Part shown: positions 18,144 through 29,201 of the stretch, one piece after another | Layout: every line of letters starts with the position of its first letter | Numbering within the stretch: the stretch's first letter is position 1 | Made by a program: the position numbers and the translations under genes | Notes under the pieces: model-generated | Databases searched by the model: none | What the model was told of the DNA's origin: nothing | Seen by the model: only the letters and a program-made list of their open reading frames with translations | Source of the DNA: Streptococcus lutetiensis | GTDB lineage: Bacteria > Bacillota > Bacilli > Lactobacillales > Streptococcaceae | Reading direction: 5' to 3' | Assembly: GCF_900475675.1 (NCBI RefSeq) | Contig: NZ_LS483403.1 | Coordinates: forward strand, 1,729,522 to 1,793,521 | DNA: 64,000 nucleotides

Positions 18144-20119
18144 CTCTCTGCCTCCATATTTTCTCTTAAATCATTTTCAATCACATCAAGTAAAGCACTC
18201 TCTGCTTGGCTCACTGACATATTTTCCAACTGACATGCAGCTAGGGTAAAGTGACCACCACCACCGAGTTCTTCCATCATGCGCTGAACATTAATCTTAC
18301 TACGGCTACGTGCTGAAATAGCAACTTTATTTGGAGCAACTTGCACTAAAACAAATGTTGCTTCAATACCAGCTAAAGATAGCATGGTATCAGCCGCCTT
18401 ACTAGCAACCACTTTACTATAATTGACACCATCACGCCCGCTAGCAATGATAATGTTATCGTAAATTTTTCGGCCTCTAAGGATTAATTCATTAACCAAT
18501 CGATATTCCTCAAAATCCGTTTGAGAAATATTTTGAATTTCAATACTATCACTTCCGTGAGCTCGAAGATAACTTGCAACATCAAATGTTCGACTTGTAA
18601 CGCTAGCTGAGAAATTCTTCGTATCAAGCATAATACCTGCCATCAAGACACTCGCTTGAATTTTACTCAAACGCTTCTTAGCATTCTGGAATTGAATCAA
18701 TTCTGTAACTAACTCACTAGCACTGCTTGCTCCACTTTCAATGAAAGTGAGAACAGCATTTTCTGGAAAGTTTTCATCACGACGATGATGGTCTACAACA
18801 ATCACATCTGTAAACTTATTGTAAAGTTTTTCCGATAAGGTCAAATCAATCTTAGAATGATCGACCATAATTAACAATGAGCGCTCTGTCATCATTGACA
18901 TCGCCTGCTTAATAGTAATAAGTCGTGTCCTAGCATCTTCTTGCAATCTTTTAACAGCACGCGTAATATCAGGACTCATCTCATCTGGATTGTATACAAC
19001 ATAAGATTCTTTGTTGATATTACTTGCGAAAAATTGCATACCTACAGCTGAACCAAGAGCATCCATATCTATGTTGCGATGACCTACAACGAAGACACGG
19101 TCAACCCCTTTGATATGGTCTGAGATAGCTGTCATCATGGCACGCGTACGCGTACGTGTACGCTTGACGGTAGATACTGAGCCACCACCAAAATACAATG
19201 GTTTCTTATGCTCGTCGTTTTCACAAATAACAACCTGATCACCACCACGAACAAGTGCCGTATTCAAATTCTGCAAAGCAACTTGTCCAATTTGTTGATA
19301 ATTATTATCACCATAAGAAACGCCCATACTAAGCGTTAATGGCAAATTATGTTCTTCTTTAGCTTGTTTTCGAAAAGCTTCCAGAACATCAAATTTATCG
19401 TCAATCAAACTACTCAACACAGCATAATCTGTGAAAAAGTAGAAACGGTCCATGTCGACACGACGATAAAAAATATTTTTTGACTTTGTAAAATTCGAAA
19501 TAAAGTTGGCGATGAAGCTATTGATTTGTGAAATCTCAGCATCTGACAAATCATCTGTTACATCATCATAGTTGTCGATGGAAATAATCCCAATAACTGG
19601 ACGCAAAAAGGCTGCATCCCCCAACTGACGATTTCCCATAGATGTATCAAAGAAATAGAAAATCCCTGTTGAAGAATCGATGTAAGATGAGTACTTATTG
19701 CCATTTAACTCAAATGTCTGAGTGGCATCCCCTTCTCGCTTAGCCCCAATAATTCTACGAATGACGTCATCCTCAAACTCTCCTTCTTCACTAGTAAAAA
19801 TGAGCTCTGCATATGGATTAAACCATTCTACCTCATTTGTTTCTTGATCAAACTGAACAACACCAACTGGCATTTGCTCTAGAAGATGTTTTAAACCGAC
19901 TTCTGTTTGGTTGTTTAATAATTCAATTTGTTCAAGTTCCGATAGCTCGTAATTTTCTTTTTGGTAGTAAAGCAAAGCTACAAGTAAAGAAAGCGCTAAA
20001 AAGATTGCAGCTAAAATAGCTGACTCCGTCTGAAAAAGTCTGACACAGATAGCCAAAATGCCAAATAAAATAAGGCCAATCATGACTAAGTGGATAGTTG
20101 CAAATCGAAATCTTTTCAT
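18140..20119 (-). CDS. gdpP: Cyclic-di-AMP phosphodiesterase GdpP
   Basis: A 659-residue membrane protein. Two N-terminal helices (about 10-50), a PAS-like domain (about 75-165), a degenerate GGDEF domain (about 170-300), and a DHH domain with [13 protein letters not shown] and VDHHRRD follow. The DHHA1 part ends with [10 protein letters not shown]. It breaks down the second messenger c-di-AMP to pApA and so affects wall, potassium and beta-lactam responses. Overlap with rplI and 33-base spacing to dnaB make a three-gene operon. All metal-binding residues appear present. Confidence 0.96.
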   Translation of the reverse strand: MKRFRFATIHLVMIGLILFGILAICVRLFQTESAILAAIFLALSLLVALLYYQKENYELSELEQIELLNNQTEVGLKHLLEQMPVGVVQFDQETNEVEWFNPYAELIFTSEEGEFEDDVIRRIIGAKREGDATQTFELNGNKYSSYIDSSTGIFYFFDTSMGNRQLGDAAFLRPVIGIISIDNYDDVTDDLSDAEISQINSFIANFISNFTKSKNIFYRRVDMDRFYFFTDYAVLSSLIDDKFDVLEAFRKQAKEEHNLPLTLSMGVSYGDNNYQQIGQVALQNLNTALVRGGDQVVICENDEHKKPLYFGGGSVSTVKRTRTRTRAMMTAISDHIKGVDRVFVVGHRNIDMDALGSAVGMQFFASNINKESYVVYNPDEMSPDITRAVKRLQEDARTRLITIKQAMSMMTERSLLIMVDHSKIDLTLSEKLYNKFTDVIVVDHHRRDENFPENAVLTFIESGASSASELVTELIQFQNAKKRLSKIQASVLMAGIMLDTKNFSASVTSRTFDVASYLRAHGSDSIEIQNISQTDFEEYRLVNELILRGRKIYDNIIIASGRDGVNYSKVVASKAADTMLSLAGIEATFVLVQVAPNKVAISARSRSKINVQRMMEELGGGGHFTLAACQLENMSVSQAESALLDVIENDLRENMEAER

Positions 20120-20175
20120 TGGTTAACCTCTTAGCTTACAATTATACCATAAAATAGGCTTAATTTATAGTAGGA

Positions 20176-20214
20176 AAGCAGAAAAGCAACCCCAGTCAAT
20201 AAGGGCTGCTTTCT
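20176..20214 (-). terminator. Terminator after mnmG
   Basis: AAAGCAGCCC and GGGGTTGCTTT arms face each other across a 9-base loop on the minus strand, between mnmG and gdpP. Confidence 0.7.
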
Positions 20215-20228
20215 TGTTTTAATGATGC

Positions 20229-22133
20229 TTAATCTTCTTGATTGCGATGGTGTTTTTGTTTACCTTCCAAGTAAACCATCAAGATAGAAATATCAGCTGG
20301 GTTAACCCCTGAAATACGGCTTGCTTGTCCGATAGTTTCAGGATTAATTTTCTTGAATTTTTGACGCGCTTCTGTCGCGATAGAATCGATATCATCCCAA
20401 TCAATATTAGCAGGGATACGTTTTTCTTCCATGCGTTTCATCTTAGCCACTTGATCAAGCGCTTTGTTGATGTATCCTTCGTATTTGATTTCAGTTTCCA
20501 AAAGTTCAATTACTTTGCTATCTAGTTTTTCTTCCGCAGGACCGACAAAACTTGTTGCAATTTCATAATTGATTTCTGGACGACGCATGAATTCTTTAGC
20601 TGTCAAGGCATCTGTCAATGGTTTGAAACCAAGTGCTTCAATACGCGCATTAGTCTCCTTGATAGGCTTGATTTTAAGGTTTGACAGTCTTGTCAACTCG
20701 TTGTCAAATTGACGTTTACGGCTCAAGTAACGTTCATAGCGTTCTTCATCGACCAAACCAACACGGTGACCAATTTCAGTCAAACGCATATCGGCATTAT
20801 CATGACGCAAAATCAAACGATATTCTGCACGACTTGTCAACAAACGATAAGGTTCCAAAGTTCCTTTTGTTACCAAGTCATCAATCATAACACCAATATA
20901 AGCATCACTACGTTTTAGAATCATTTCTGGTTTACCTTGAACTTTAAGAGCGGCATTAATACCAGCAACAATCCCTTGTCCTGCAGCTTCTTCATAACCT
21001 GAAGTACCATTGGTTTGACCTGCGGTAAAGAGTCCAGAAATTTTCTTAGTTTCAAGTGTTGCACGCAATTGGTGTGGCAAAACGATATCATACTCAATCG
21101 CATAACCTGTACGCATCATTTCAGCATTTTCAAGTCCTTTAATTGAGTGAACCAATTCTTTTTGAACATCCTCAGGAAGACTTGTTGACAATCCTTGAAT
21201 GTAAACTTCTTCAGTTTCACGTCCTTCTGGTTCTAGGAAAAGTTGGTGACGTTCTTTGTCCGCAAATCGAACAATTTTATCCTCGATAGATGGGCAGTAA
21301 CGAGGACCTACCCCTTTAACAATTCCTGAGAACATTGGGGCACGATAAAGGTTTTTATTGATAATATCGTGGCTTGTTTGGTTAGTATATGTCAACCAGC
21401 AAGGAATTTGATCTTTGAGATAATCTTCATCATTTGACATGAATGAGAAATGATTTGGTTTTTCGTCACCTGGTTGAATTTCTGTTTCGTCATAATTGAT
21501 AGAACTTGCTTTAACCCGTGGTGGTGTTCCTGTTTTGAAACGACCAATTTCAAGACCAAGCTCTTTCAAGTTATCAGCAAGTCCGATAGAAGCCAAGCTG
21601 TTATTAGGACCAGATGAATATTTGAGTTCTCCTAAAATGATTTCTCCACGAAGAGCTGTACCTGTAGTGATAACAACTGCTTTGGCTGAAAATTTCTGGT
21701 TAGTAGCTGTACGAACACCAACAACTTTTCCATCTTCAACTAAAACTTCTTCAATCATTGATTGACGTAAAGTCAAGTTTTCTTGTTGTTCAACAGTATA
21801 CTTCATTGTACGTGAATAACGGGCCTTATCAGCTTGAGCACGAAGAGCACGCACAGCTGGACCTTTACCAGTATTAAGCATTTTCATTTGGATATAGGTC
21901 TTGTCAATGTTTTTACCCATTTCTCCACCAAGGGCATCGATTTCACGAACAACAATCCCTTTAGCAGAACCTCCGATTGCAGGGTTACATGGCATAAAGG
22001 ATAACATTTCCAAGTTGATTGTAGCGAGCATTGTTTTACAACCCATACGAGCTGCAGCCAAACTAGCTTCGACACCAGCATGCCCTGCACCAACAACAAT
22101 TACATCATAATTTTCAGCAAATTCATGTGTCAT
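20229..22133 (-). CDS. mnmG: tRNA uridine-5-carboxymethylaminomethyl synthase MnmG (GidA)
   Basis: A 634-residue FAD protein. [19 protein letters not shown] at residue 15 is the Rossmann FAD site. The central HxFxxxPxGR-like [22 protein letters not shown] region and the C-terminal helical domain are present. With MnmE it adds the cmnm5 group at U34 of several tRNAs. mnmA, upstream in the same direction, acts on the same base (2-thiolation). The pair sits on one strand but is separated by 308 bases with a promoter and a candidate leader RNA. Confidence 0.97.
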   Translation of the reverse strand: MTHEFAENYDVIVVGAGHAGVEASLAAARMGCKTMLATINLEMLSFMPCNPAIGGSAKGIVVREIDALGGEMGKNIDKTYIQMKMLNTGKGPAVRALRAQADKARYSRTMKYTVEQQENLTLRQSMIEEVLVEDGKVVGVRTATNQKFSAKAVVITTGTALRGEIILGELKYSSGPNNSLASIGLADNLKELGLEIGRFKTGTPPRVKASSINYDETEIQPGDEKPNHFSFMSNDEDYLKDQIPCWLTYTNQTSHDIINKNLYRAPMFSGIVKGVGPRYCPSIEDKIVRFADKERHQLFLEPEGRETEEVYIQGLSTSLPEDVQKELVHSIKGLENAEMMRTGYAIEYDIVLPHQLRATLETKKISGLFTAGQTNGTSGYEEAAGQGIVAGINAALKVQGKPEMILKRSDAYIGVMIDDLVTKGTLEPYRLLTSRAEYRLILRHDNADMRLTEIGHRVGLVDEERYERYLSRKRQFDNELTRLSNLKIKPIKETNARIEALGFKPLTDALTAKEFMRRPEINYEIATSFVGPAEEKLDSKVIELLETEIKYEGYINKALDQVAKMKRMEEKRIPANIDWDDIDSIATEARQKFKKINPETIGQASRISGVNPADISILMVYLEGKQKHHRNQED

Positions 22134-22239
22134 GATTTTAATTACAATATCAAGTAAGCCTTAGCCAACTTTTAATCAAACAAAATGGTCAAAAAATTAG
22201 CTAACCTACTTAAAGCATTCCTTTCCAAATATAAAATGA

Positions 22240-22329
22240 TTTCTAAAACACAAAAATGATCAAAGCTTTGAAAATGTAAACCAAAAAGGCCTACAATTCC
22301 CATGAGCTTTGACCATCATCGTCATTGTT
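22240..22329 (-). ncRNA. Candidate terminated leader RNA upstream of mnmG
   Basis: The promoter at 22336-22363 would start RNA near 22329. Within about 90 bases the RNA folds as a long hairpin: the outer arms are ATGGTCAAAGCT (22305-22316) and AGCTTTGATCAT (22256-22267), with an inner stem TGTAGGCC/GGTTTACA around a T5 loop. The outer stem is followed by TTTTTGTGTTTT. The arrangement suggests an RNA that ends before mnmG unless read through. A 19-codon frame (MMVKAHGNC...) begins almost at the RNA start. Confidence 0.5.
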
Positions 22330-22335
22330 ATGATT

Positions 22336-22363
22336 ATTGTATCAAATTGAGTTAAAAAGTCAA
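22336..22363 (-). promoter_or_regulatory. Promoter upstream of mnmG
   Basis: TTGACT (22358-22363) and TACAAT (22336-22341) with a 16-base spacer, on the minus strand. It gives a leader of about 195 bases before the mnmG ATG. Confidence 0.75.
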
Positions 22364-22441
22364 TTTAATTGCTGATAATTTTTCAAGCAATATTGACCAA
22401 ATTAAACAACAATTGTCAACCTTTCTTTACAGAATTGTCAA

Positions 22442-23704
<1,263 letters not shown>

Positions 23705-23762
23705 TTAGACTTATTTTTAAATCTTTTTCTCATTTTCTATAAAAGTAAGCGATTTATTATCG

Positions 23763-23791
23763 TTTACCCAATTCCTTTCCTTTGTTATAAT
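23763..23791 (+). promoter_or_regulatory. Promoter of sdaAB-sdaAA
   Basis: TTTACC (23763-23768), a 17-base spacer and TATAAT (23786-23791), 31 bases before the sdaAB ATG. Confidence 0.6.
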
Positions 23792-23821
23792 AAGTAAGCA
23801 TAGATTCTAGAAGGAGTAGAT

Positions 23822-24493
23822 ATGAAAAATCTAAAATTCCAATCCGTCTTTGATATTATCGGACCTGTTATGATTGGCCCATCAAGCAGCCACACTGCTG
23901 GTGCTGTTCGTATTGGAAAAATTGTTAACTCTATTTTCGGAGAAATTCCTGATTCCGTAACATTTCATTTATATAATTCATTTGCTAAAACTTACCGTGG
24001 ACACGGAACTGATAAAGCACTCGTTGCTGGTATCCTAGGAATGGATACTGACAATCCAGATATTAAAAATTCATTAGAAATTGCTCACCAAAAAGGGGTA
24101 CGCATTTATTGGGATATTTTAAAGGACAGTAATGCCCCTCACCCAAATACTGCTAAGATTACCGTTGAAAAAGGTGATAAAAACATGAGTATCACAGGTG
24201 TATCAATTGGTGGAGGAAATATTGAAGTTACTGAACTTAATGGATTCTCTGTTTCTCTTAAAATGAATACCCCTACTCTCATTATCGTTCACCAAGATAT
24301 TCCTGGTATGATTGCAAAAGTAACAGATATTCTTTCTGAACACAATATCAACATTGCTCAAATGAATGTGACCCGCGAACGCGCTGGTGAAAAAGCCATT
24401 ATGATTATCGAAGTTGACTCACGTGATTGTCATAAAGCTGTGGAACAAATCCAGCACATTCCGCACCTACACAATGTCAATTTCTTTGACTAG
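23822..24493 (+). CDS. sdaAB: L-serine dehydratase, beta subunit
   Basis: A 223-residue protein. IGPSSSHTAGAVRIG near residue 18 is the serine dehydratase beta signature. An ACT domain fills the C-terminus (about 148-220; LIIVHQDIPGMIAKVTDIL). With SdaAA it forms an iron-sulfur enzyme turning L-serine to pyruvate and ammonia. AGAAGGAG stands before the ATG. sdaAA follows 11 bases later in the same operon. Confidence 0.96.
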   Translation: MKNLKFQSVFDIIGPVMIGPSSSHTAGAVRIGKIVNSIFGEIPDSVTFHLYNSFAKTYRGHGTDKALVAGILGMDTDNPDIKNSLEIAHQKGVRIYWDILKDSNAPHPNTAKITVEKGDKNMSITGVSIGGGNIEVTELNGFSVSLKMNTPTLIIVHQDIPGMIAKVTDILSEHNINIAQMNVTRERAGEKAIMIIEVDSRDCHKAVEQIQHIPHLHNVNFFD

Positions 24494-24504
24494 AAAGGAA
24501 AAGA

Positions 24505-25377
24505 ATGTTTTATTCTATTAAAGAATTAGTTGAACAAGCCGATAAAGACTTTAACGGCAATATTGCTGAGCTAATGATTTCCACAGAAACAGAATTAAGC
24601 GGACGTAGCCGTGATGAAATTATTCATATCATGAAGAAAAATCTTCAAGTTATGAAAAATTCTGTCACTGATGGACTCACTCCTAGTAAATCCATTAGTG
24701 GGCTGACAGGCGGAGACGCTGTCAAGATGGATGCCTACTTGAAATCAGGTAAAACCTTGTCTGATACAACCGTTTTAACAGCTGTCCGAAACGCAATTGC
24801 TGTCAACGAACTAAACGCCAAAATGGGGCTTGTCTGTGCCACTCCAACAGCAGGCTCTGCTGGATGCCTACCTGCTGTCTTAACAACGGCTATTGATAAA
24901 TTAAACCTCTCTGAAGAAGAGCAATTAGAATTCTTATTCACTGCTGGTGCCTTTGGGCTGGTTATCGGAAATAACGCTTCTATTTCTGGTGCTGAGGGTG
25001 GCTGTCAAGCCGAAGTCGGTTCTGCTTCAGCCATGAGCGCAGCTGCTCTTGTCAAAGCTGCTGGAGGATCTGCTTACCAAGCTAGTCAAGCTGTAGCCTT
25101 TGTTATCAAAAATATGCTAGGTTTAATCTGTGACCCTGTCGCTGGCCTTGTCGAGGTTCCTTGTGTTAAGCGTAATGCACTTGGATCTAGTTTTGCCTTA
25201 GTTGCTGCTGACATGGCCCTGGCTGGCATTGAATCACAGATTCCCGTTGACGAAGTTGTTGATGCCATGTACCAAGTAGGCTCTAGCTTACCAACAGCCT
25301 TTCGAGAAACTGCTGAAGGTGGCTTAGCTGCTACACCTACTGGTCGTCGCTTACAAGCTAAAATCTTTGGCGAATAG
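24505..25377 (+). CDS. sdaAA: L-serine dehydratase, alpha subunit
   Basis: A 290-residue protein, the catalytic half of the enzyme. The conserved cysteines expected to hold the 4Fe-4S cluster appear in GSAGCLPAVLT, AEGGCQAEVGSA and ICDPVAGLVEVPC. The N-terminal part has the GLTGGDAVKM motif. The length is normal. It is co-transcribed with sdaAB (11-base gap). Confidence 0.96.
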   Translation: MFYSIKELVEQADKDFNGNIAELMISTETELSGRSRDEIIHIMKKNLQVMKNSVTDGLTPSKSISGLTGGDAVKMDAYLKSGKTLSDTTVLTAVRNAIAVNELNAKMGLVCATPTAGSAGCLPAVLTTAIDKLNLSEEEQLEFLFTAGAFGLVIGNNASISGAEGGCQAEVGSASAMSAAALVKAAGGSAYQASQAVAFVIKNMLGLICDPVAGLVEVPCVKRNALGSSFALVAADMALAGIESQIPVDEVVDAMYQVGSSLPTAFRETAEGGLAATPTGRRLQAKIFGE

Positions 25378-25381
25378 ACGC

Positions 25382-25446
25382 TAGTATTCGAATACTATTT
25401 ATTTGGTCCCTTGCTAATTGACGGATTTGTCAATCATTATTGACAA
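25382..25446. repeat. Palindrome and three alternating TTGAC half-sites
   Basis: A perfect 16-base palindrome TAGTATTCGAATACTA (25382-25397) is followed by ATTGAC...GTCAAT (25417-25434). This overlaps TTGTCAAT-CATT-ATTGACAA (25427-25446). The second and third pairs compete for the middle arm. It lies between sdaAA and the HAD gene and may be an operator or a switch. Confidence 0.5.
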
Positions 25447-25465
25447 AATTTACAGGAGAGTAAAC

Positions 25466-26101
25466 ATGAAATCTATCTTATTTGACCTTGATGGAACACT
25501 AGTAAATTCAAGCCCTGGTATTAAAGCAGCATTTAATTATGCTTTCGAAAAGTTACAACTACCTTTACAAACTGACAAACAGTTGTCAACATTTATCGGA
25601 CCTCCTCTAGAAGTCACTTTTGGTCATTATTTTGAGCAATCCGATGAGGTTAACCATGCTATCAAAACTTTTAGAGATTACTATGGTGAAAAAGGAGTCC
25701 ACCAAGTCTCTCTTTACACTGGTATTGCAGAAGCTCTACAAGAATTAAATGACTTAAATTACTCACTATTTGTTACCACAAGTAAGCACCAACCTATGGC
25801 TAACTTGATGTTAACAGAGCTTGGTATTATTTCACACTTTAAAAAAGTCTATGGGTCTACTCCCGAGTACTTCCATAAAGCTGATGTGATTAAGGCCTGT
25901 CTAACTGAACAAGGCATTCAAGCGCATGAAGCTGTTATCATTGGTGATACGAAGTTCGACATGATTGGTGGGCAAAAAACAGGAGTTCGCAGACTTGGGG
26001 TAACCTGGGGATTTGGTAGCTTAGAAAGCTTACAAGAACATGGGGCAGAAAGCATCTGTCACCATCCATATGATATTAAAAAAGCACTATCATCTTTATA
26101 G
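25466..26101 (+). CDS. HAD-family hydrolase (phosphoglycolate phosphatase-like)
   Basis: A 211-residue protein. Motif I FDLDGTLVNS, motif II near TTSKH and motif IV GDTKFDM mark the HAD phosphatase fold with a four-helix cap. ATG at 25466 is used because AGGAGAG precedes it; the frame reads open to 25418 but without a ribosome site. The substrate is unknown; members act on phosphoglycolate, nucleotides or sugar phosphates. A shared terminator with the next, opposite gene follows. Confidence 0.88.
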   Translation: MKSILFDLDGTLVNSSPGIKAAFNYAFEKLQLPLQTDKQLSTFIGPPLEVTFGHYFEQSDEVNHAIKTFRDYYGEKGVHQVSLYTGIAEALQELNDLNYSLFVTTSKHQPMANLMLTELGIISHFKKVYGSTPEYFHKADVIKACLTEQGIQAHEAVIIGDTKFDMIGGQKTGVRRLGVTWGFGSLESLQEHGAESICHHPYDIKKALSSL

Positions 26102-26118
26102 GGTGATTAGTGCTTTTT
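26078..26118. terminator. Bidirectional terminator between converging genes
   Basis: AAAAAGCACTA and TAGTGCTTTTT arms with A and T runs on both sides; it serves the HAD gene and the gene from 26798. Confidence 0.75.
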
Positions 26119-26129
26119 CTTCTATTAAA

Positions 26130-26798
26130 TTAGTATCCCCAAGCTGATAGTCCTTGAGTATTGTAAACTTTAATTGCTGTTGCAATTTGATCTTGAACTG
26201 TTGCAGTTGATCCCCAACCTGGCATAGTCTGGAATAAACCAGATGCTCCTGAAGCATTGGCAACCGTTGGATCTCCATTAGATTCACGTGCAATGATAGC
26301 TTCCCAAGTTGATTGTGGAACACCTGTTGCGGCAGCCATTTGGGCAGCGGCATCTAAACCAACAGCACCTGCTGTATTACCATTTAAAGCTATTGAAGGT
26401 GCCGCTTGGGCTGTCGTTGAAGATGGTGTAGTCGCAGCAGCTACAGTCGTTGTATTATCAGTAGCTGGACCAACCTCAGCATAACTTGCTTCTGATTCTT
26501 GAACCTCTTCGGTAGAAGAGGCCTCAACTTCTTCAGTTTCTTCTGATGAGCTACTGCTTGATTCTTCTGAGTCTGCTGTAGTTGAACTGATACTTGTTGA
26601 TGACACATCAGAGCTTTCAGAACTTGTTGATACAGCTTTCGCAGCTCCGGCTTCTGAGCGAGTTGTAATAGTTTCTGCGAACGCTTCTATTTTTGGAATA
26701 AGGACAACAACCATCGCTACAACTAAAATAGCTCCAAGGATGCTGACAATAATATTTCTAATTTTTCTATGTTTTGCTTTAGTAATTCTACTATACAT
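26130..26798 (-). CDS. Secreted/anchored lytic transglycosylase-like protein with Ser-rich linker
   Basis: A 222-residue protein. A basic N-terminus and one membrane helix (about residues 13-38) lead to a low-complexity Ser/Thr/Glu linker (about 50-125). A C-terminal SLT-like domain (about 148-222) has the catalytic Glu in [11 protein letters not shown], followed by [15 protein letters not shown]. Such proteins cut the glycan chain of peptidoglycan. The upstream motif shared with the LysM gene suggests common control. Confidence 0.85.
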   Translation of the reverse strand: MYSRITKAKHRKIRNIIVSILGAILVVAMVVVLIPKIEAFAETITTRSEAGAAKAVSTSSESSDVSSTSISSTTADSEESSSSSSEETEEVEASSTEEVQESEASYAEVGPATDNTTTVAAATTPSSTTAQAAPSIALNGNTAGAVGLDAAAQMAAATGVPQSTWEAIIARESNGDPTVANASGASGLFQTMPGWGSTATVQDQIATAIKVYNTQGLSAWGY

Positions 26799-26872
26799 GT
26801 TAAATAAATATATACCTCTCTAGAACTCCTGTTTCCTATCATATAATTTATTTATTACTCGCAGATTGAAAA

Positions 26873-26890
26873 TATGTTAAAAATATTACA
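26873..26890 (-). promoter_or_regulatory. Shared 18-base motif, copy 1 (possible WalR site)
   Basis: TGTAATATTTTTAACATA on the minus strand, 75 bases before the ATG at 26798. It differs at one position from the motif in front of the LysM gene. Confidence 0.5.
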
Positions 26891-26953
26891 GAGATATTGA
26901 GATTAACCTCGTTTTTACTATGAAAACGCTAAAATTCAAGCTTTTGTAGGCAT

Positions 26954-26987
26954 AAAAAAAGCTTGAAGATAAATTCTTCAAGCTTAT
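26954..26987 (-). terminator. Terminator after the LysM gene
   Basis: AAGCTTGAAGA and TCTTCAAGCTT arms, with a T-run on the minus strand. Confidence 0.8.
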
Positions 26988-27050
26988 CTATCTAATACTG
27001 GTAATTCGCTAAATAGTAAATAATATTAACTCTAAGAAAAGTCTCTTATC

Positions 27051-27650
27051 TTAGTACCAACCGTTGGCATTCCAGAATGCAAGGGCTGCTGACCATGAAC
27101 CGTAACGTCCTGCTACGTATGAATCGGCAACACGTTCTTGGTTTTCAGCTGACAAGTCACCATTTAGGTATGACATTGTCAATTGGTAACGACCATAATA
27201 TTGACCGTTTTGAGCTGTGTAGCTACCGCTTGATTCGCGTTGAGCAATGATTTCTTTAGCTTGAGCGTCTGAAGTACCCAAGTTTGATGAGTAAGAAGTA
27301 GTTGTTGTTTCAGCTTGTACTGGTGCTGCTGCCACTGAGTTATCTGTAGCAGCTGGAGCTGCTTCTACGGCTGCAGTTTCAGTTGTAGTTGCTGCTGCAG
27401 TAGCTTCTGAATCTAGTTCCAAGATTTGACCTACAGTGATGAAGTCAACGTTAGCGATTTTGTTAATTGAAGTCAATTTTTCAACTGTAGTGTTGTAAGT
27501 TACAGCAATTTCAGAAAGTGTATCACCTGATTTTACTGTGTATGAATCAGCGTTAGCAACTGCTGGGGCAATAAGTGCTGCTGCTGCGGCTACACCGGCA
27601 AGACCAAGTTTAATAGATTTCGATTTAGTTTTAAAAATATTTGTTTGCAT
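27051..27650 (-). CDS. Secreted LysM protein with transglycosylase-like C-terminal domain
   Basis: A 199-residue protein with a signal peptide (about 1-35, ending near ANA). One LysM repeat (about 37-82, YTVKSGDTLSEIAVTYNTTV) binds peptidoglycan. An Ala/Thr/Glu linker leads to a C-terminal domain with IIAQRESSGSYTAQNGQYYGRYQL, resembling resuscitation/SLT-type lysozyme folds. The ATG at 27650 follows AAAGGAG; an earlier one is in the same frame without one. Streptococcal homologues are under WalRK control. Confidence 0.88.
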   Translation of the reverse strand: MQTNIFKTKSKSIKLGLAGVAAAAALIAPAVANADSYTVKSGDTLSEIAVTYNTTVEKLTSINKIANVDFITVGQILELDSEATAAATTTETAAVEAAPAATDNSVAAAPVQAETTTTSYSSNLGTSDAQAKEIIAQRESSGSYTAQNGQYYGRYQLTMSYLNGDLSAENQERVADSYVAGRYGSWSAALAFWNANGWY

Positions 27651-27726
27651 TATATGCTCCTTTTTTTGTTTCAAAAATTAGTACAGGCTATATAATACAG
27701 ACTTAATGTTACTCTGGCTTTAGAGT

Positions 27727-27744
27727 TATATTAAAAATATTACA
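27727..27744 (-). promoter_or_regulatory. Shared 18-base motif, copy 2 (possible WalR site)
   Basis: TGTAATATTTTTAATATA on the minus strand, 77 bases before the ATG at 27650. It matches the motif at 26873-26890 at 17 of 18 positions and at nearly the same distance. Confidence 0.5.
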
Positions 27745-27772
27745 ATTAGATTCTTATAATATAAAGAAAACG

Positions 27773-27797
27773 CCTACAGATTAGGCGTTTTAGCTTT
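27773..27797 (-). terminator. Terminator, probably the original one of ecfT
   Basis: AAAACGCCTA/TAGGCGTTTT with a 5-base loop. It lies just outside attL. On the minus strand it follows a frame that reads ILGILLFYLKES-stop, which looks like the old end of ecfT cut off by the mobile element. Confidence 0.75.
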
Positions 27798-27806
27798 CTT
27801 TAAGAT

Positions 27807-27829
27807 AAAATAAGAGAATTCCTAAAATT
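27807..27829. repeat. attL: 23-bp direct repeat
   Basis: The 23 bases match 41016-41038 exactly (core AAGAGAATTCCTAAAATT). The integrase gene lies 73 bases inside. This marks the left boundary of the integrated element. Confidence 0.9.
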
Positions 27830-27901
27830 CATTCATAAACCTTATGAAATCAAGATTTATAGTAAGCGGTATTATTTTAGTGTTATGTAATTTAATATAT
27901 T

Positions 27902-29071
27902 CTATAAACTCGCCATGGCTTTTTCAAAGAAATTAACCACCTCTTTTTCTGTATCATCGAATAAGTGACTATAAGTATCCATAGTCATAGCTAGGGTAGA
28001 ATGACCGAGACGTTGTTGTAATTCTTTATAGCTGATACCAGCGTTTAAAAGTAAACTTGCGTGTGTATGGCGAAAAGCGTGTAATGTAAGGTAGGGCAAA
28101 CCTGCTAATTTTAAATGTTTTGTTAGTGTTTTTTGTAAACCCTCACGGCTAGGGTAAGCGTGGAGACCATTTGAAAAAACATGTTCCGCCATTTTACCAC
28201 CATAACCGTGTTCTATAAAACATTGGTGTTGGCGTGCTTTATAAAGGCGTAACATTAGAACGGTGTTCCTATCAATTGGGATTTTTCTATATCCTGCCAT
28301 GGATTTAGGGCTATTTGTTTCCATACGAGACCAGACAATAGTTTTATTAACGTCAATATAACCATTGTCTAAGTCAATATCAAACCATTCAAGTGCTACA
28401 GCCTCCCCAATACGTAGACCAGTTGCAAGTAAAGTATCATACAAAGTCTTATGGTAATAGTTTCTAAAAGTATTTGGTAGTTTATCCAAGTAGTCTTTAA
28501 ATTGTTTCAATTGGTTGGTCTCAAAATACTTTAGTTCTTTCTTTTGGGAAATATTTTTCTTGTTTTTAGGTACGATAATGTTATCGGCAGGATTTACGGT
28601 TATCAATTGTAATTTAACAGCATATTTTAAAATACGCTTATTAATAGACAAGATTATTTTTAGAGATACCGAACCAGGGTTAGGGTTGTTAGCTATTTTA
28701 TTAACGAAAACTTGAACCATTGGGAGTGTGATTTTTTCTACCCTAATATCACCGAACACAGGTAAAAGGTACGTTTTTAGTTCGCTAACTGTTTGGCTAT
28801 ATGTTTGTGGTTTAACTTCTAACTTATGGTTTTTTAACCACAGTTCACTTAGTTCACGGTAGTTCTTAACACTCACACTCTTATGGCGCGTGTATCCATT
28901 TTCTTTAAATTTGTTTATTTTGAACTCACGTTTTTGTTTGAGTTCTTTTTTTGTAGGTGCTGAAATAGTTGTATAGACTTGTTTCCCAGTCATGCAATCA
29001 ATACCTAGATAGATTTGTTCACGGTACACAGTAATACCGTTTTTCTTTGTGATTTTCTTAATATTTACCAT
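27902..29071 (-). CDS. int: Tyrosine-family site-specific integrase
   Basis: A 389-residue protein. An N-terminal arm-binding region (about 1-55), a core-binding SAM-like domain (about 65-155) and a catalytic domain (about 185-380) follow. The catalytic residues are Arg in ATGLRIGEAVALEW, His-x-x-Arg in LHAFRHTHASLLL, His in LGHSTLAMT and Tyr in MDTYSHLF. It lies just inside attL and is expected to recombine the 23-bp att site in ecfT. It appears intact, so excision may still be possible. Confidence 0.95.
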   Translation of the reverse strand: MVNIKKITKKNGITVYREQIYLGIDCMTGKQVYTTISAPTKKELKQKREFKINKFKENGYTRHKSVSVKNYRELSELWLKNHKLEVKPQTYSQTVSELKTYLLPVFGDIRVEKITLPMVQVFVNKIANNPNPGSVSLKIILSINKRILKYAVKLQLITVNPADNIIVPKNKKNISQKKELKYFETNQLKQFKDYLDKLPNTFRNYYHKTLYDTLLATGLRIGEAVALEWFDIDLDNGYIDVNKTIVWSRMETNSPKSMAGYRKIPIDRNTVLMLRLYKARQHQCFIEHGYGGKMAEHVFSNGLHAYPSREGLQKTLTKHLKLAGLPYLTLHAFRHTHASLLLNAGISYKELQQRLGHSTLAMTMDTYSHLFDDTEKEVVNFFEKAMASL

Positions 29072-29090
29072 TTGTAACCTCTTCTCTTAA

Positions 29091-29121
29091 CTACAGCAGG
29101 CAGGCTATAAAGGTTTTAGAG
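29091..29121 (+). repeat. Direct repeat B, copy 1 (CTACAGCAGGCAGGCTATAAA...)
   Basis: About 31 bases that recur at 30819-30850 with a few changes; the pattern is CTACAGC[A/G]GGCAGGCTAT followed by GGTTTTAG. It stands in front of the integrase gene and may bind the integrase or the element's regulator. Confidence 0.55.
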
Positions 29122-29201
29122 TCTGAGGTTTTAGAGCCATTCAAAATAGCATGGTAGCAAATAAATATTATCCGCCCTAATCGTTATCGGTTGGGGTGAT
29201 T

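Noticed and set aside
22257..22320. 19-codon leader peptide before mnmG as a gene
   Set aside because: The ATG is almost at the RNA start without room for a ribosome site; listed only as part of the candidate RNA.
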